A stretch of DNA of 64,000 nt from an uncultured Tateyamaria sp. (GTDB lineage: Bacteria; Pseudomonadota; Alphaproteobacteria; Rhodobacterales; Rhodobacteraceae). The notes under the pieces were generated by a model that searched no databases, was not told where the DNA came from, and saw nothing but the letters and a program-made list of their open reading frames with translations. The stretch lies in the NCBI RefSeq assembly GCF_947503705.1, contig NZ_CANNES010000003.1, positions 310,001-374,000 of the forward strand. The letters run 5' to 3'. The position numbers and the translations under genes were made by a program. Shown in pieces: positions 17,737 to 27,123 of the stretch (its first letter is position 1; every line of letters begins with the position of its first letter).

Positions 17737-18571
17737 TGCAGATCCCCAAGGCGGCCAGGCCGTTGGGCAGGTCGGCAAAGACCAGAAAACCGATGATCGT
17801 CGCCACAGGGATTTCCAGATATTGCATCGGTGCCAGTGTCGCCGAGGGCGCATAGCGCAGCGACCAGGTCATCAAGAGATGCGCAAGCGAGCCAAGAACT
17901 CCGATCGTGATCAGCAGCGCCCACGCGTTACCGCTCGGTGCAATTAAGGTTAATGGGGCAATCCCGCTGGATTGGGTGACCAGCAGGATTGGTCCCATGA
18001 TACAGACCGCCATGACGCCGCTGACCGCTTGCAGGCCCACGGGATCGGTTTCCTTGGCGATCTGGCGCGTGACCAGCATGAAAAAGGCGAAGTTGACGGC
18101 GACCATCACGGGAAGCAAAGCGGGCCAGCCCACTTCGGCAAAGCTGGGTTGAACCACCATAAGCGTGCCGATGAACCCGACCGCGCAAGCAATGAGGCGA
18201 CGTGCGCCGACCTCTTCGCCCAGAACATATTTACCCAAAAGCAGCATGATGAAGGGCATGACAAACGCAATTGCCACTGCGTCGGCCAGCGGCAGGTATT
18301 GCAGGGCGGTAAACATGGCCCCGATACCGAAGATGTGGAGGATGGTGCGCACTATGGTCAGCCGCAAGACCCTGCCTTGCATGCGCCAAGCCCGGCGCGT
18401 AGCCCAGACCAGCGGGATCAGGATAATCGCCTGCACCGCAAAGCGGACAAAGAGCAACTGGCCCAAAGGCACGGATTGACCCAAAAGCTTGGCCACCGCA
18501 TCCCCCATCGGTGCGACAACGCAAAAGCCCAGCATCAAAAGGATGCCGAGGAGGGGCTTGTCCTGAGCCAT
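17654..18571 (-). CDS. EamA/DMT superfamily transporter
   Basis: A 305-residue membrane protein with about ten hydrophobic segments in two EamA repeats. Diagnostic stretches are GDAVAKLLGQSVPLGQLLFVRF in repeat one and MTWSLRYAPSATLAPMQYLEIPVATIIGFLVFAD in repeat two. The DMT family exports or imports small metabolites; the cargo is not predictable. The ATG at 18571 is the natural start (MAQDKPLLGILLMLGFCV); open frame upstream has no helices. The C-terminal 27 codons overlap the end of the thiamine kinase gene on the other strand. Confidence 0.88.
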   Translation of the reverse strand: MAQDKPLLGILLMLGFCVVAPMGDAVAKLLGQSVPLGQLLFVRFAVQAIILIPLVWATRRAWRMQGRVLRLTIVRTILHIFGIGAMFTALQYLPLADAVAIAFVMPFIMLLLGKYVLGEEVGARRLIACAVGFIGTLMVVQPSFAEVGWPALLPVMVAVNFAFFMLVTRQIAKETDPVGLQAVSGVMAVCIMGPILLVTQSSGIAPLTLIAPSGNAWALLITIGVLGSLAHLLMTWSLRYAPSATLAPMQYLEIPVATIIGFLVFADLPNGLAALGICITIAAGLYIVLRERAIARLAARTPAPA

Positions 18572-18651
18572 GGCGCGCACGCTAGCAGCGGCGCGTTGGA
18601 ATACAATTGCTGAAATGGAGCGTGCGCGACGCCAATGCGCGTCAGGTGAGC

Positions 18652-18704
18652 GTCGGTTGGCTGGTCTGTTCCGCGCTGTGCGCGAAAGGCGCCCGCCCAC
18701 CGAC
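18652..18704. repeat. Intergenic repeat family C, copy 1 (hairpin-forming)
   Basis: GTCGGTTGG at the left end pairs with CCCACCGAC at the right end. Its right half, AAAGGCGCCCGCCCACCGAC, is identical to the copy at 56862-56908. It lies between the DMT transporter start and the serine deaminase stop. Confidence 0.75.
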
Positions 18705-18796
18705 CCTTTTGCGCCCCATTATCAGATGTGTGGCTGACAGCTTTTCTTTGAAAAGCTGTCTTTGCCACTGCTTGCGTCACCCTCGGGAACGCAAGC

Positions 18797-20170
18797 TTAA
18801 CAATTCGGTACATTCACGGCCAAGCCGCCCAATGCCGTTTCCTTGTACTTTTCGCTCATGTCTTCACCGGTTTGGCGCATGGTTTCGATGCAGGCGTCCA
18901 GCGGAACGAAATGTGTGCCATCGCCACGCAGGGCCAGGCTTGCGGCAGAGACTGCCTTGATCGCGCCCAGGCCGTTGCGTTCGATGCAAGGCACCTGGAC
19001 CAGCCCGCGCACCGGATCACATGTCATGCCCAGGTGGTGTTCCAGCGCAATCTCGGCGGCGTTTTCGATATGCTCGGGCGTGCCGCCCATCACGGCACAG
19101 AGCCCGGCCGCGGCCATCGCGGCGGCACTGCCCACTTCGGCCTGGCAGCCTGCCTCAGCCCCCGAGATCGAGGCGTTGTATTTCACCAGACCGCCGATGG
19201 CTGCTGCCGTCAGCAGGAAATCCTCGATATGGGCCTCGGATGCGCCGGGCACGTGGTCGAGGTAGTAGCGCAGTGTCGCGGGCAGCACGCCCGCCGCCCC
19301 ATTTGTCGGTGCCGTGACCACCTGACCGCCTGCGGCGTTTTCCTCGTTCACGGCCATGGCATAGACGCTCATCCAGTCGTTGATCGTGTGGGGGGCCGTC
19401 AGGTTCATGCCCCGCTCTTCCAGCAGCTTGTCATGGATTGCCTTGGCGCGGCGCTTCACGTTCAGACCACCGGGCAGGATGCCGTCGGTGGTCAGCCCCC
19501 GGTCAATACAATCACGCATAACCTGCCAGAGCCGTTGGGTGCCGGTCTTGAGAGTGTCATGCCCACCCCGCGCGACCTCGTTGGCGCGTTTCATGTCCGC
19601 GATGGATTTGCCGGAAGTGCGGGCCATCTCAAGCATCTCGGCGGCGGATTTGAACGGGTAGGGGATAGGCGGCCCTTCATCGGTGGCTTTGCCAGCGGCC
19701 AACTCTTCCTCGGTCATCACAAAACCGCCGCCGATGGAATAGAACACCTGGCGCAGGGTCACATCGCCTTGCGCGTCGGTGGCCATCAGAACCATGCCAT
19801 TGGCATGACCCGTCAGCGGGGTGTCGTAATCAAAGATAAGGTCGGCCTTGGGATCAAAGCGCAGGGGGGGCAGGCCGTCGGGGTGCAAGAGGTTGTCGTC
19901 GCGGGCTGTGGCCAGCGCCGCCTCGGCCTTGTCCTGATCGTAGGTTTCGGGAACGAACCCAGCCAGCCCGAGGATTGTGGCCCGGTCGGTGGCGTGCCCG
20001 ACACCGGTAAAGGCGAGCGAGCCATGCAGCGAGGCGCGCACGCCTGCAAAATGAAAGGGCGAGGCGCGCATCATGTCGAGAAAACGTGCGGCGGCCACCA
20101 TTGGCCCCATCGTGTGCGAAGAGGAGGGGCCGATGCCCACTTTGAACATTTCAAAGACGGAGAGAAACAT
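18797..20170 (-). CDS. sdaA: L-serine ammonia-lyase (iron-sulfur type)
   Basis: A 457-residue single-chain serine dehydratase that converts L-serine to pyruvate and ammonia. The beta-type N-domain begins MFLSVFEMFKVGIGPSSSHTMGPM, with the conserved SSSHTMGP motif. The catalytic alpha domain has APTNGAAGVLPATL, EAGCQAEVGSAAAMAAAG and the late CDPVRGLVQVPCIERN segment; these cysteines are the expected ligands of the 4Fe-4S cluster. Length matches bacterial single-chain SdaA. Its start directly abuts the stop of the GST gene (TAAATG), so both are probably co-translated. Confidence 0.95.
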   Translation of the reverse strand: MFLSVFEMFKVGIGPSSSHTMGPMVAAARFLDMMRASPFHFAGVRASLHGSLAFTGVGHATDRATILGLAGFVPETYDQDKAEAALATARDDNLLHPDGLPPLRFDPKADLIFDYDTPLTGHANGMVLMATDAQGDVTLRQVFYSIGGGFVMTEEELAAGKATDEGPPIPYPFKSAAEMLEMARTSGKSIADMKRANEVARGGHDTLKTGTQRLWQVMRDCIDRGLTTDGILPGGLNVKRRAKAIHDKLLEERGMNLTAPHTINDWMSVYAMAVNEENAAGGQVVTAPTNGAAGVLPATLRYYLDHVPGASEAHIEDFLLTAAAIGGLVKYNASISGAEAGCQAEVGSAAAMAAAGLCAVMGGTPEHIENAAEIALEHHLGMTCDPVRGLVQVPCIERNGLGAIKAVSAASLALRGDGTHFVPLDACIETMRQTGEDMSEKYKETALGGLAVNVPNC

Positions 20171-20842
20171 TTAGACGGCTGATCCTTCTGGCGGCGTGGG
20201 ACGCTGGGGGTTGGTGAAAGGTTGTGCGCCCAGACCCTCGGCGAGAATTGCGCGTTCCACAAACTCTGTATCCTGCAGAGCGGCGGCAAAATCCATCAGG
20301 CGCGGATGATCGGCCAGATCGAACCAGCGTGGACCGCCATAGATCGCGCACCAGCGCAAAAGCGGGCCAAGATAGCATGACATCGCACTGGGGCGCTCTT
20401 CGAGCCAGTTGGCATCCTTGGCCGCGCCGAGCAGGGAGAGCAGACGGGTCACCCGGTCGCGGGTCGGGGCGCGCAGCATCTCAGGGTCGCCGTCGGTATA
20501 CAGGTGTGGGTAAAACAGCATCCGTTGCGAGGGGTGCAAGCTGTTGCCCAGCCACACCAGCCATTTGAGAGCCGCCGCTCGCGCCCGCCCGTCAGCGGGC
20601 ATCAGGCCGGGGTGTCGTTCGGACAGGTACAAAAGTATGGCGGTGGTTTCGAACATGACCCCGTCAGGGGTTTCCAGCGTCGGGATCAACCCGTTGGGAT
20701 TGAGCGCCAGATAGGCGGGCGCGTGCTGGCCTTGTTGGCTGCGGTCCACAAGCCGGGTGTCAAACGGCTGCTCCACCAGGTCCAGCGCCAGCCGAACGAT
20801 CAACGACGCGTTGTCAGGGGCGTAATGAAGCACATAAGTCAT
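20171..20842 (-). CDS. Glutathione S-transferase family protein
   Basis: A 223-residue protein. The thioredoxin-fold N-domain (about 1-80) has NPNGLIPTLETPDGVMFETTAIL, with the cis-proline and glutathione-binding ETTAI pattern (SNAIL variant). An all-helical C-domain follows. The usual catalytic Ser/Cys position near the N-terminus reads APDNASLIV, so the catalytic residue is uncertain. The ATG at 20842 matches the family. It immediately precedes sdaA. The substrate is unknown. Confidence 0.85.
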   Translation of the reverse strand: MTYVLHYAPDNASLIVRLALDLVEQPFDTRLVDRSQQGQHAPAYLALNPNGLIPTLETPDGVMFETTAILLYLSERHPGLMPADGRARAAALKWLVWLGNSLHPSQRMLFYPHLYTDGDPEMLRAPTRDRVTRLLSLLGAAKDANWLEERPSAMSCYLGPLLRWCAIYGGPRWFDLADHPRLMDFAAALQDTEFVERAILAEGLGAQPFTNPQRPTPPEGSAV

Positions 20843-20904
20843 GCCCCGTGGCCTAGCGTGCTTTGACCACCGGGTGGAGGTCAAAAACGACCTGCTGCGC
20901 TCAA

Positions 20905-22131
20905 TTACGGATCAGTGGTTGGATAGCTGACAACTGTGATGGGCTGATCAAAGCTCCGTACGTGTTGTGGTGGGTGGGTGTTTCCGGCCTCGGAAATCTG
21001 GGCGGCAAAGGCCGCACTGGCCAGGATGGCGGCGTCAAGGCTGCGCGTGAGCGCTTCGATGCGCGCGGCCAGGCCCACTTCGGGACCGGTGGCGGTGAAG
21101 TCCAGCCGCCGCTCGACCCCTACGTTGCCATATATCACCTCGCCCACATGCAGGGCGATCCCGAATTCGACAGGTGGCAAGTTGTCCGCGCCTCGCACCT
21201 TGTTGGAATGTGTGGCCCGTACCACCGCCTCGCGTGCAGCGGCGAGCGCGGCCTGACACATGTTTTCGCGGGGCCGCGTGCCCTCCTCGATAGGAAAAAT
21301 CGCAAGGATGCCGTCACCAATGAACTTCAAGACCTCGCCGCCATGATCGGCTACTGCATTGGCGGTGCCGTCGAAAAAGGCGTTGACGGTGTCCAGATAG
21401 GCAGGCGTGTCGAGCGATTGCGACAACACCAGTGACCCGCGCATGTCGGCATAAAACAGCGCGCATTCGATGGTCTGCGCGTCTCGGCGGTCTATTTGGC
21501 CGGTCAAGACCCGCTTGCCTGAAATGCGGCCCAGATAAGTTTCCAGAACTTCGTGTGTCATGAACATGTCCGTGTCCACCCGTGCGCAAACGCAGATGGC
21601 AGGCACCAGACGCTCCAACCCTGCCAGATCAGAGGCGAAAAACCCGCTGAACCGCTTGGTGGCAAAGGACAGGGACGCGCCGCGAAAATGCTCGGACACG
21701 CGCGAACACAGCTTTTGCCTTGTGCCAAACTTGCGCGCGAAAGCGGCGTAGCTTGTCATGCCCGAGGCGGCGAGTTGATTGAATATTTGATAGCGGGCGA
21801 TTTCTTTGGGGTCGCGGAGATCGGCAGTGATGCTCGAGAACTCGTCGCGCGAGAGATCCGCAAACGGATCGTCGAGGTGCAGTTCAGACAGCACTTGGGC
21901 GCCCGTCAGGGTTTGCTTGTTGACCTGGCCTGTTTCACGCTCCCATTGCATATCCAGCAGGCCGATCACCGGGTGCGGCACCGATCGGCCGATACTGATC
22001 CGCGCCACGGGCACGCCACCGTCCAGCAGCCGGGTGCCCAGTGCCTTGAGCGTGACGCCAAAGTCATCGTCGCTGAGCGCCTGATCCAGCAGCAAGTCGT
22101 TTGTTGTGTCGAAGAGATCGGACAAGGCCAT
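20905..22131 (-). CDS. Adenylate/guanylate cyclase domain protein (class III)
   Basis: A 408-residue cytoplasmic protein. Residues 1-200 form a conserved alphaproteobacterial N-domain with no membrane segment. The class III cyclase domain occupies about 215-390: first metal-binding Asp229 (FYADMRGS), second Asp273 in LKFIGDGILAIFP, then GIALHVGEVIYGNVGVERRL and FTATGPEVGLAARIE, containing transition-state residues. Because both metal aspartates are present, catalytic activity is plausible; cAMP is more likely than cGMP in such proteins but is not proven. The start has a GGGAG ribosome site. It is followed 62 bases later by the GST-sdaA pair in the same orientation. Confidence 0.88.
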   Translation of the reverse strand: MALSDLFDTTNDLLLDQALSDDDFGVTLKALGTRLLDGGVPVARISIGRSVPHPVIGLLDMQWERETGQVNKQTLTGAQVLSELHLDDPFADLSRDEFSSITADLRDPKEIARYQIFNQLAASGMTSYAAFARKFGTRQKLCSRVSEHFRGASLSFATKRFSGFFASDLAGLERLVPAICVCARVDTDMFMTHEVLETYLGRISGKRVLTGQIDRRDAQTIECALFYADMRGSLVLSQSLDTPAYLDTVNAFFDGTANAVADHGGEVLKFIGDGILAIFPIEEGTRPRENMCQAALAAAREAVVRATHSNKVRGADNLPPVEFGIALHVGEVIYGNVGVERRLDFTATGPEVGLAARIEALTRSLDAAILASAAFAAQISEAGNTHPPQHVRSFDQPITVVSYPTTDP

Positions 22132-22272
22132 CGTACTCCCATGTCAATGGGATGGAGTGTTTCCTAAGCGCGCTGCACTGTTACCCGTTTTTGCGCAATG
22201 CTGGCCCGTGAAAAAGGTCGCGCCAGGGTGCGATGGCACATATAAGGGCGGCGCAACTGGGGAGTCGCTGCC

Positions 22273-23061
22273 ATGACCGGAGAATTGTCGCCCATCGACA
22301 AGGCCAAATTTGTCGCCGCCAAGCGCGCGGCTGACTATGTCGAGGACGGCATGCGCGTCGGGTTGGGCACCGGATCGACCGCCGCGTGGCTGGTCCGCTG
22401 TCTGGGCGAGCAGGTGCGCGACGACGGTTTGCGCATCAAAGGCGTGCCCACGTCAACCCGGACGGCCGATCTGGCCCGCGAGGTTGGCATCGACGTGATT
22501 TCCCTGGATGAAGCCAAGTGGCTGGACCTGACCATTGACGGGGCCGACGAATTTGACGGCGACTTGAACCTTATTAAAGGCGGGGGCGGGGCCTTGTTGC
22601 AGGAAAAGATCGTGGCGACCGCCAGTGATCAGATGATCGTCATTGCCGATATCGGCAAGGAGGTCGAGCATCTTGGCGCTTTTCCCCTTCCCATCGAGGT
22701 GATCCCCTTTGGCTGGCAGACAACGCAGGCGCTGGTCGAAGAAACCCTGATATCCATGGATGTGCTGGGCCGCCAATCGTCGCTGCGCATGAATGGCGAT
22801 CGTCCATTTGTCACGGACGAGGGCAATCACATTCTGGACCTGCATGTGCAGCGGATCGGCAATCCGCGTCAATTGGCGCTGGTCCTGAACCAGATGCCCG
22901 GGGTCGTGGAAAATGGCCTTTTCATCGACATTTGTGACGCTGTGGTGATCGGCTATGGCGATGGTCGGGTCGAGGTCCGCGACATCAATGAAGGCACCGT
23001 GGTGCAGGATCGTCTGGATTTTGTTGAAACGGACAACCTGTTTTCTGACCTGGCCGACTAA
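22273..23061 (+). CDS. rpiA: Ribose-5-phosphate isomerase A
   Basis: A 262-residue enzyme interconverting ribose-5-phosphate and ribulose-5-phosphate. Signatures are GLGTGSTAAW near residue 34, DGADEFDGDLNLIKGGGGALL with the catalytic Asp/Lys set, and the EKI following it. The C-terminus extends some 30 residues past the minimal family (VIGYGDGRVEVRDINEGTVVQDRLDF), as is common in Rhodobacterales. The start is the ATG at 22273 after CTGGGGAG. gor follows 93 bases downstream in the same direction. Confidence 0.95.
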   Translation: MTGELSPIDKAKFVAAKRAADYVEDGMRVGLGTGSTAAWLVRCLGEQVRDDGLRIKGVPTSTRTADLAREVGIDVISLDEAKWLDLTIDGADEFDGDLNLIKGGGGALLQEKIVATASDQMIVIADIGKEVEHLGAFPLPIEVIPFGWQTTQALVEETLISMDVLGRQSSLRMNGDRPFVTDEGNHILDLHVQRIGNPRQLALVLNQMPGVVENGLFIDICDAVVIGYGDGRVEVRDINEGTVVQDRLDFVETDNLFSDLAD

Positions 23062-23154
23062 GTCCGCGTTCCCTCCTCACACCTGCGCGACGGGGTCTGG
23101 TTTTACCGACGCCCTTATGAAATATGACCTTGGAGACAACGGAGGGCCCCCGGA

Positions 23155-24633
23155 ATGAGTACCTACGACTATGATCTGTTCGTTATTGGCGGAGGATCGG
23201 GCGGCGTGCGGGCGGCGCGCGTGGCCGCTGGCGACGCTGGCGCCCGCGTGGCTTTGGCCGAAGAGGACCGCTATGGCGGCACCTGCGTGATCCGGGGCTG
23301 CGTGCCCAAAAAGCTCATGGTTTTTGCCAGCGAATTCACCGACGCTGCCGAAGTGGGCAAGGCATACGGTTGGAACATGACCTCCGGCACCTTTGACTGG
23401 CACAGCTTTCGCGACCACTTGAACACCGAATTGGACCGCCTCGAAGGGGTCTATCGCAGTTTGTTGAAGAATTCGGGCGTAGACACCTTTGACGCGCGCG
23501 CCAAGCTCAAGGATGCGCATACGGTCGAATTGTCCAACGGCGAGACCAAGACCGCCAAGACCATTCTGGTGGCCACTGGTGGCCGCCCGGTGCGCCCCGA
23601 TCTGCCCAATGCCGAACTGGGCATTGTCAGCGACGACATCTTTCACCTCGAAACTTTGCCCAAGTCGATCCTGATCATCGGCGGTGGCTATATCGCCTGT
23701 GAATTTGCCTGTATCCTGCACGGGCTGGGTGTTGAGGTGACGCAATATTATCGTGGTGCTCAGATTTTGCGTGGCTTTGATGACGAGGCCCGCGGGCTGA
23801 TTGCCGAGGCGATGCGTGACCGGGGCATCGAATTGCACACCGGCACGAATATCGTCCAGATGGCTTTGGACGGGCAGGTCGACACATCCTCTGGCCCGAC
23901 GGCCTCGGATGCTGCCATGGGCGCAAGCGCACAGCAGCAAGACCTTATGTCCAACGATGACACCGCACCCGAAGCCAGCCCCGGCCGTGGCGGCCCGATT
24001 TGGGTCAAGGCCACCAATGGCCGCGAGCGTGTGTTTGACATGGTGCTGTTTGCCACGGGGCGCAATCCAAACACCGACGACATGGGCTTTGAAGAGGTTG
24101 GGATAGAAGTGGGCCGCCGGGGCGAAGTTGTCGTGGACGCGTTTTCCAAAACCGCCGTCGATAGCGTCTATGCCATCGGTGACGTGACCAACCGGGTGAA
24201 CCTGACGCCTGTGGCGATCCGCGAGGGCATGGCCTTTGTCGAGACGGTGTTCAAGGACAACCCGACGGCGGTGGATCACGACCTGATCCCGTCGGCCATC
24301 TTTACCCAACCGGAAATGGGTACAGTGGGCATGAGCGAGGAAGCGGCCCGCGACCAGGAAGAGATTGAGGTCTATTGCACCTCGTTCCGGCCCATGCGCA
24401 CTGCCTTTGCGGGAAAACCCGACCGGGTTCTGATGAAGCTGGTGGTCAGCGTCGCGACCCGCAAAGTGCTGGGCTGTCACATCGTCGCACCGAATGCGGG
24501 CGAGATGATCCAACTGGCGGGCATAGCCATCAAAATGGGTGCCACAAAGGAAGATTTTGACCGGACCGTGGCGGTTCACCCGACCATGTCCGAAGAGATC
24601 GTGACCATGAAGACACCGATGCGGACCGCTTGA
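23155..24633 (+). CDS. gor: Glutathione-disulfide reductase with an internal insertion
   Basis: A 492-residue flavoenzyme that reduces glutathione disulfide with NADPH. The FAD site is IGGGSGGVRAARVA (11-24). The redox disulfide is GGTCVIRGCVPKK (Cys44/Cys49), and the NADPH site is IIGGGYIACEFA (about 174-185). The active-site HPTMSEE motif is near the C-terminus. Residues about 241-280 form a Ser/Ala/Asp-rich insertion (nucleotides 23875-23994) between two strands of the NADPH domain, making the protein some 40 residues longer than usual. The insertion is in frame and should be surface exposed. Confidence 0.94.
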   Translation: MSTYDYDLFVIGGGSGGVRAARVAAGDAGARVALAEEDRYGGTCVIRGCVPKKLMVFASEFTDAAEVGKAYGWNMTSGTFDWHSFRDHLNTELDRLEGVYRSLLKNSGVDTFDARAKLKDAHTVELSNGETKTAKTILVATGGRPVRPDLPNAELGIVSDDIFHLETLPKSILIIGGGYIACEFACILHGLGVEVTQYYRGAQILRGFDDEARGLIAEAMRDRGIELHTGTNIVQMALDGQVDTSSGPTASDAAMGASAQQQDLMSNDDTAPEASPGRGGPIWVKATNGRERVFDMVLFATGRNPNTDDMGFEEVGIEVGRRGEVVVDAFSKTAVDSVYAIGDVTNRVNLTPVAIREGMAFVETVFKDNPTAVDHDLIPSAIFTQPEMGTVGMSEEAARDQEEIEVYCTSFRPMRTAFAGKPDRVLMKLVVSVATRKVLGCHIVAPNAGEMIQLAGIAIKMGATKEDFDRTVAVHPTMSEEIVTMKTPMRTA

Positions 24634-24706
24634 AAGTCCGATAAAAAACCACAGTTATAACGCCAAGGCGCAGGTATCCTGCGTGGCAAGAGGAGAGTTA
24701 CACCAT

Positions 24707-25873
24707 ATGGCTGGTAATACAGGCGGCCCCTGGGGGGGCGGCGGAAATTCGGGCGGTGGCGATGACGGACGCCGGAACGGCTCTGGCGGGCGCGGCAATG
24801 GCGGCGGTGGCGGGCGTGGGCCCGGCGATGACGGCCCACAGATCCCCGAAATCGACGAGCTGGTCAAAAAGGGCCAGGAACAGCTGCGCGTCCTGATGGG
24901 CGGTCGCGGTGGCGGCGGCACCGGTGGTGGGCGCGGCGCAGGCGGCGGTGGTGGTCCGTTCCTGACACGCGGCACCGTGGGCATTGGCCTTTTGCTGGCT
25001 GCGGGCCTCTGGGCGTTTTCGTCGTTCTACACTGTCAAACCTGAAGAACAGTCTGTCGAACTCTTCCTGGGCGAATTTTCATCTGTCGGAAATCCCGGCC
25101 TGAACTTTGCTCCATGGCCCGTTGTCACCGCCGAAGTGATCGCGGTGACCAGCGAACGGACCGAAGATATTGGTGTGGGTCGTGCGGGCAGTGATGCGGG
25201 CCTGATGTTGACCGGCGACGAGAACATCGTCGACATCGATTTCCAGGTGGTCTGGAACATCAACAACCCCGAACAATTCCTGTTCAACCTGCGCGACCCG
25301 CGCCCGACGATCCGGGCCGTGTCGGAATCGGCCATGCGCGAAATTATCGCGCAGTCCGATCTTGCCCCCATCCTCAACCGGGATCGTGGTGCCATCGCAG
25401 GCCGTTTGCAGGACCTGATCCAATCGACGCTCGACAGCTATGATTCAGGCGTGAACATCATCCGCGTGAACTTTGACAAGGCCGACCCGCCGCAATCGGT
25501 GATCGACGCCTTCCGCGACGTGCAAGCCGCCGAGCAAGAGCGTGACCGTCTGCAAAACGTGGCTGATGCCTATGCCAACCAGGTCCTCGCCGAGGCCCGT
25601 GGTCAGGCGGCGCAGTTGCTTGAAGAGGCCGAAGGTTACCGCGCCCAGCAGGTCAACCAGGCCGAAGGTGAGGCATCGCGCTTCTCTGCCGTTCTGGAGG
25701 AATATGCCAAAGCGCCGGAGGTGACACGCAAACGTCTGTACCTTGAAACGATGGAGAATGTGTTGGGCCGGATCGACAAGATCATTCTGGATGAAACCGC
25801 AGGCGGTGCCGGAGGACAGGGCGTTGTCCCGTATCTGCCTCTGAATGAGCTGCGCCGTGGAGGGTCGAACTGA
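24707..25873 (+). CDS. hflK: FtsH protease regulator HflK
   Basis: A 388-residue membrane protein of the SPFH/band 7 family. It has a Gly-rich N-terminal tail (about 1-95), then a single membrane helix near 97-117, and the SPFH domain (EEQSVELFLGEFSSVGNPGLNFAPWPV), followed by a coiled-coil rich in Ala/Glu/Gln. HflK with HflC surrounds FtsH in the inner membrane and limits its activity. The start is ATG at 24707 after GAGGAGAG; an in-frame ATG 24 bases upstream is less likely. Its stop overlaps the hflC start by one base (TGATG). Confidence 0.95.
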   Translation: MAGNTGGPWGGGGNSGGGDDGRRNGSGGRGNGGGGGRGPGDDGPQIPEIDELVKKGQEQLRVLMGGRGGGGTGGGRGAGGGGGPFLTRGTVGIGLLLAAGLWAFSSFYTVKPEEQSVELFLGEFSSVGNPGLNFAPWPVVTAEVIAVTSERTEDIGVGRAGSDAGLMLTGDENIVDIDFQVVWNINNPEQFLFNLRDPRPTIRAVSESAMREIIAQSDLAPILNRDRGAIAGRLQDLIQSTLDSYDSGVNIIRVNFDKADPPQSVIDAFRDVQAAEQERDRLQNVADAYANQVLAEARGQAAQLLEEAEGYRAQQVNQAEGEASRFSAVLEEYAKAPEVTRKRLYLETMENVLGRIDKIILDETAGGAGGQGVVPYLPLNELRRGGSN

Positions 25874-26760
25874 TGAAACGCACAACATATTTGCTGCCCA
25901 TCGTCGTTGTGGCGATCGCCGTGGCGCTGTCGTCCGTCTTTATCGTCGACGAACGTGAAAAGGCTCTGGTTCTGCAATTTGGTCAGATCGTGAACGTCAA
26001 GGAAGAGCCGGGCCTGGCTTTCAAGGTGCCGCTGATCCAGGAGGTCGTGCGCTATGACGACCGTATCCTGAGCCGCGATATCGATCCGCTTGAGATCACG
26101 CCGCTGGATGACCGGCGTCTGGTTGTGGATGCTTTTGCGCGCTACCGCATCTCGGACGTGGAACGGTTCCGCCAAGCGGTTGGTACAGGTGGCATTGCCA
26201 CTGCTGAAAACCGGCTGGATTCCATCCTGCGGGCTGAGACACGCGAAGTGCTGGGTTCGGTGTCGTCAAATGACATCCTCAGCTCGGATCGTGCGGCCCT
26301 GATGCTGCGCATCCGCAACGCCGCGATTGCCGAGGCGCTTGCGCTGGGCATCGAGGTCATCGACGTACGTCTGAAGCGGACGGACCTGCCGACTGAAAAC
26401 CTTGACGCGACATTCCAACGGATGCGCGCCGAGCGTGAGCGGGAAGCGACAGATGAACGGGCTCGTGGTAACGAGGCGGCCCAGCGGGTGCGTGCCCAAG
26501 CCGACCGGACCGTGGTTGAACTTGTGTCGGATGCCGAGCGTCAGGCAGAGATCATCCGTGGTGAGGCTGACGCCCGCCGAAACGCGATCTTTGCCGATGC
26601 CTTTGGTGCGGACCCAGAATTCTTTGAATTCTACCGCTCGCTGACGGCCTATGAACGCGCGCTACAGGGCAGCAACTCGACTATGGTGATGTCACCGGAC
26701 AGCGAGTTCTTTAACTACCTGCGCTCCGATCAGGGTGCGCGCAGCGTCGAAGGCGAATAA
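25873..26760 (+). CDS. hflC: FtsH protease regulator HflC
   Basis: A 295-residue SPFH protein. An N-terminal membrane helix (about 5-25) is followed by FIVDEREKALVLQFGQIV and the band 7 core, then ERERE-rich coiled coil and RRNAIFADAFGADPEFFEFYRSL, the conserved HflC tail. It is the partner of HflK. It overlaps the gene before by one base and the gene after by one base (TAATG), indicating a coupled operon. Confidence 0.95.
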   Translation: MKRTTYLLPIVVVAIAVALSSVFIVDEREKALVLQFGQIVNVKEEPGLAFKVPLIQEVVRYDDRILSRDIDPLEITPLDDRRLVVDAFARYRISDVERFRQAVGTGGIATAENRLDSILRAETREVLGSVSSNDILSSDRAALMLRIRNAAIAEALALGIEVIDVRLKRTDLPTENLDATFQRMRAEREREATDERARGNEAAQRVRAQADRTVVELVSDAERQAEIIRGEADARRNAIFADAFGADPEFFEFYRSLTAYERALQGSNSTMVMSPDSEFFNYLRSDQGARSVEGE

Positions 26761-26954
26761 TGGCCTGGATACTGCTTGCCCTTGGGCTTGTGATGATGGT
26801 GGAGGGGCTGGCCTATGTGCTGGCCCCTTCGCTTATTGAAAAGGTGCTGGAGGTTTTGCGGAGCCTGCCCGAAGCCGCCCGCCGCCAGTTTGGCGCATTG
26901 GTGCTGGTGTCTGGGCTGATCCTGGTCTGGCTCGCGTTTTTTATCGGTTTGTAA
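26760..26954 (+). CDS. DUF2065 small membrane protein
   Basis: A 64-residue protein with two hydrophobic helices (about 3-23 and 45-63) separated by a short polar loop (RSLPEAARRQFG). This is DUF2065, a family often located behind hflKC, which suggests a link to the HflKC-FtsH complex; function is not known. Its ATG overlaps the hflC stop. Confidence 0.88.
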   Translation: MAWILLALGLVMMVEGLAYVLAPSLIEKVLEVLRSLPEAARRQFGALVLVSGLILVWLAFFIGL

Positions 26955-27024
26955 CTTATGGCCCGAAATCTTCACGCTTTGGTAACATCGAGTTGAAACC
27001 CTGTAATGCAAAACCATCTTTAAT

Positions 27025-27040
27025 GTTGCACGGATGCAAC
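27025..27040. promoter_or_regulatory. Inverted repeat upstream of the DegP protease
   Basis: GTTGCA-CGGA-TGCAAC is a perfect 6+6 inverted repeat about 85 bases before the start codon. A second, imperfect one (TTGTGCG-TAAT-CGCGCAA) is at about 27052-27069. The region may hold the operator of this protease gene; no known regulator is assigned. Confidence 0.4.
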
Positions 27041-27123
27041 CCTACATGCACCTTGTGCGTAATCGCGCAAAGATATGTGCAATATGGCCCGCGTGGCCAA
27101 GACGAAGATGCAGGAGAGACCTG

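Noticed and set aside
18872-20182. 436-codon open frame on the plus strand opposite sdaA
   Set aside because: No homology, ribosome site or domain; sdaA is complete on the other strand.
23077-24579. 500-codon open frame on the minus strand opposite gor
   Set aside because: It mirrors gor with no motifs of its own; long antisense frames are expected in GC-rich codon usage.
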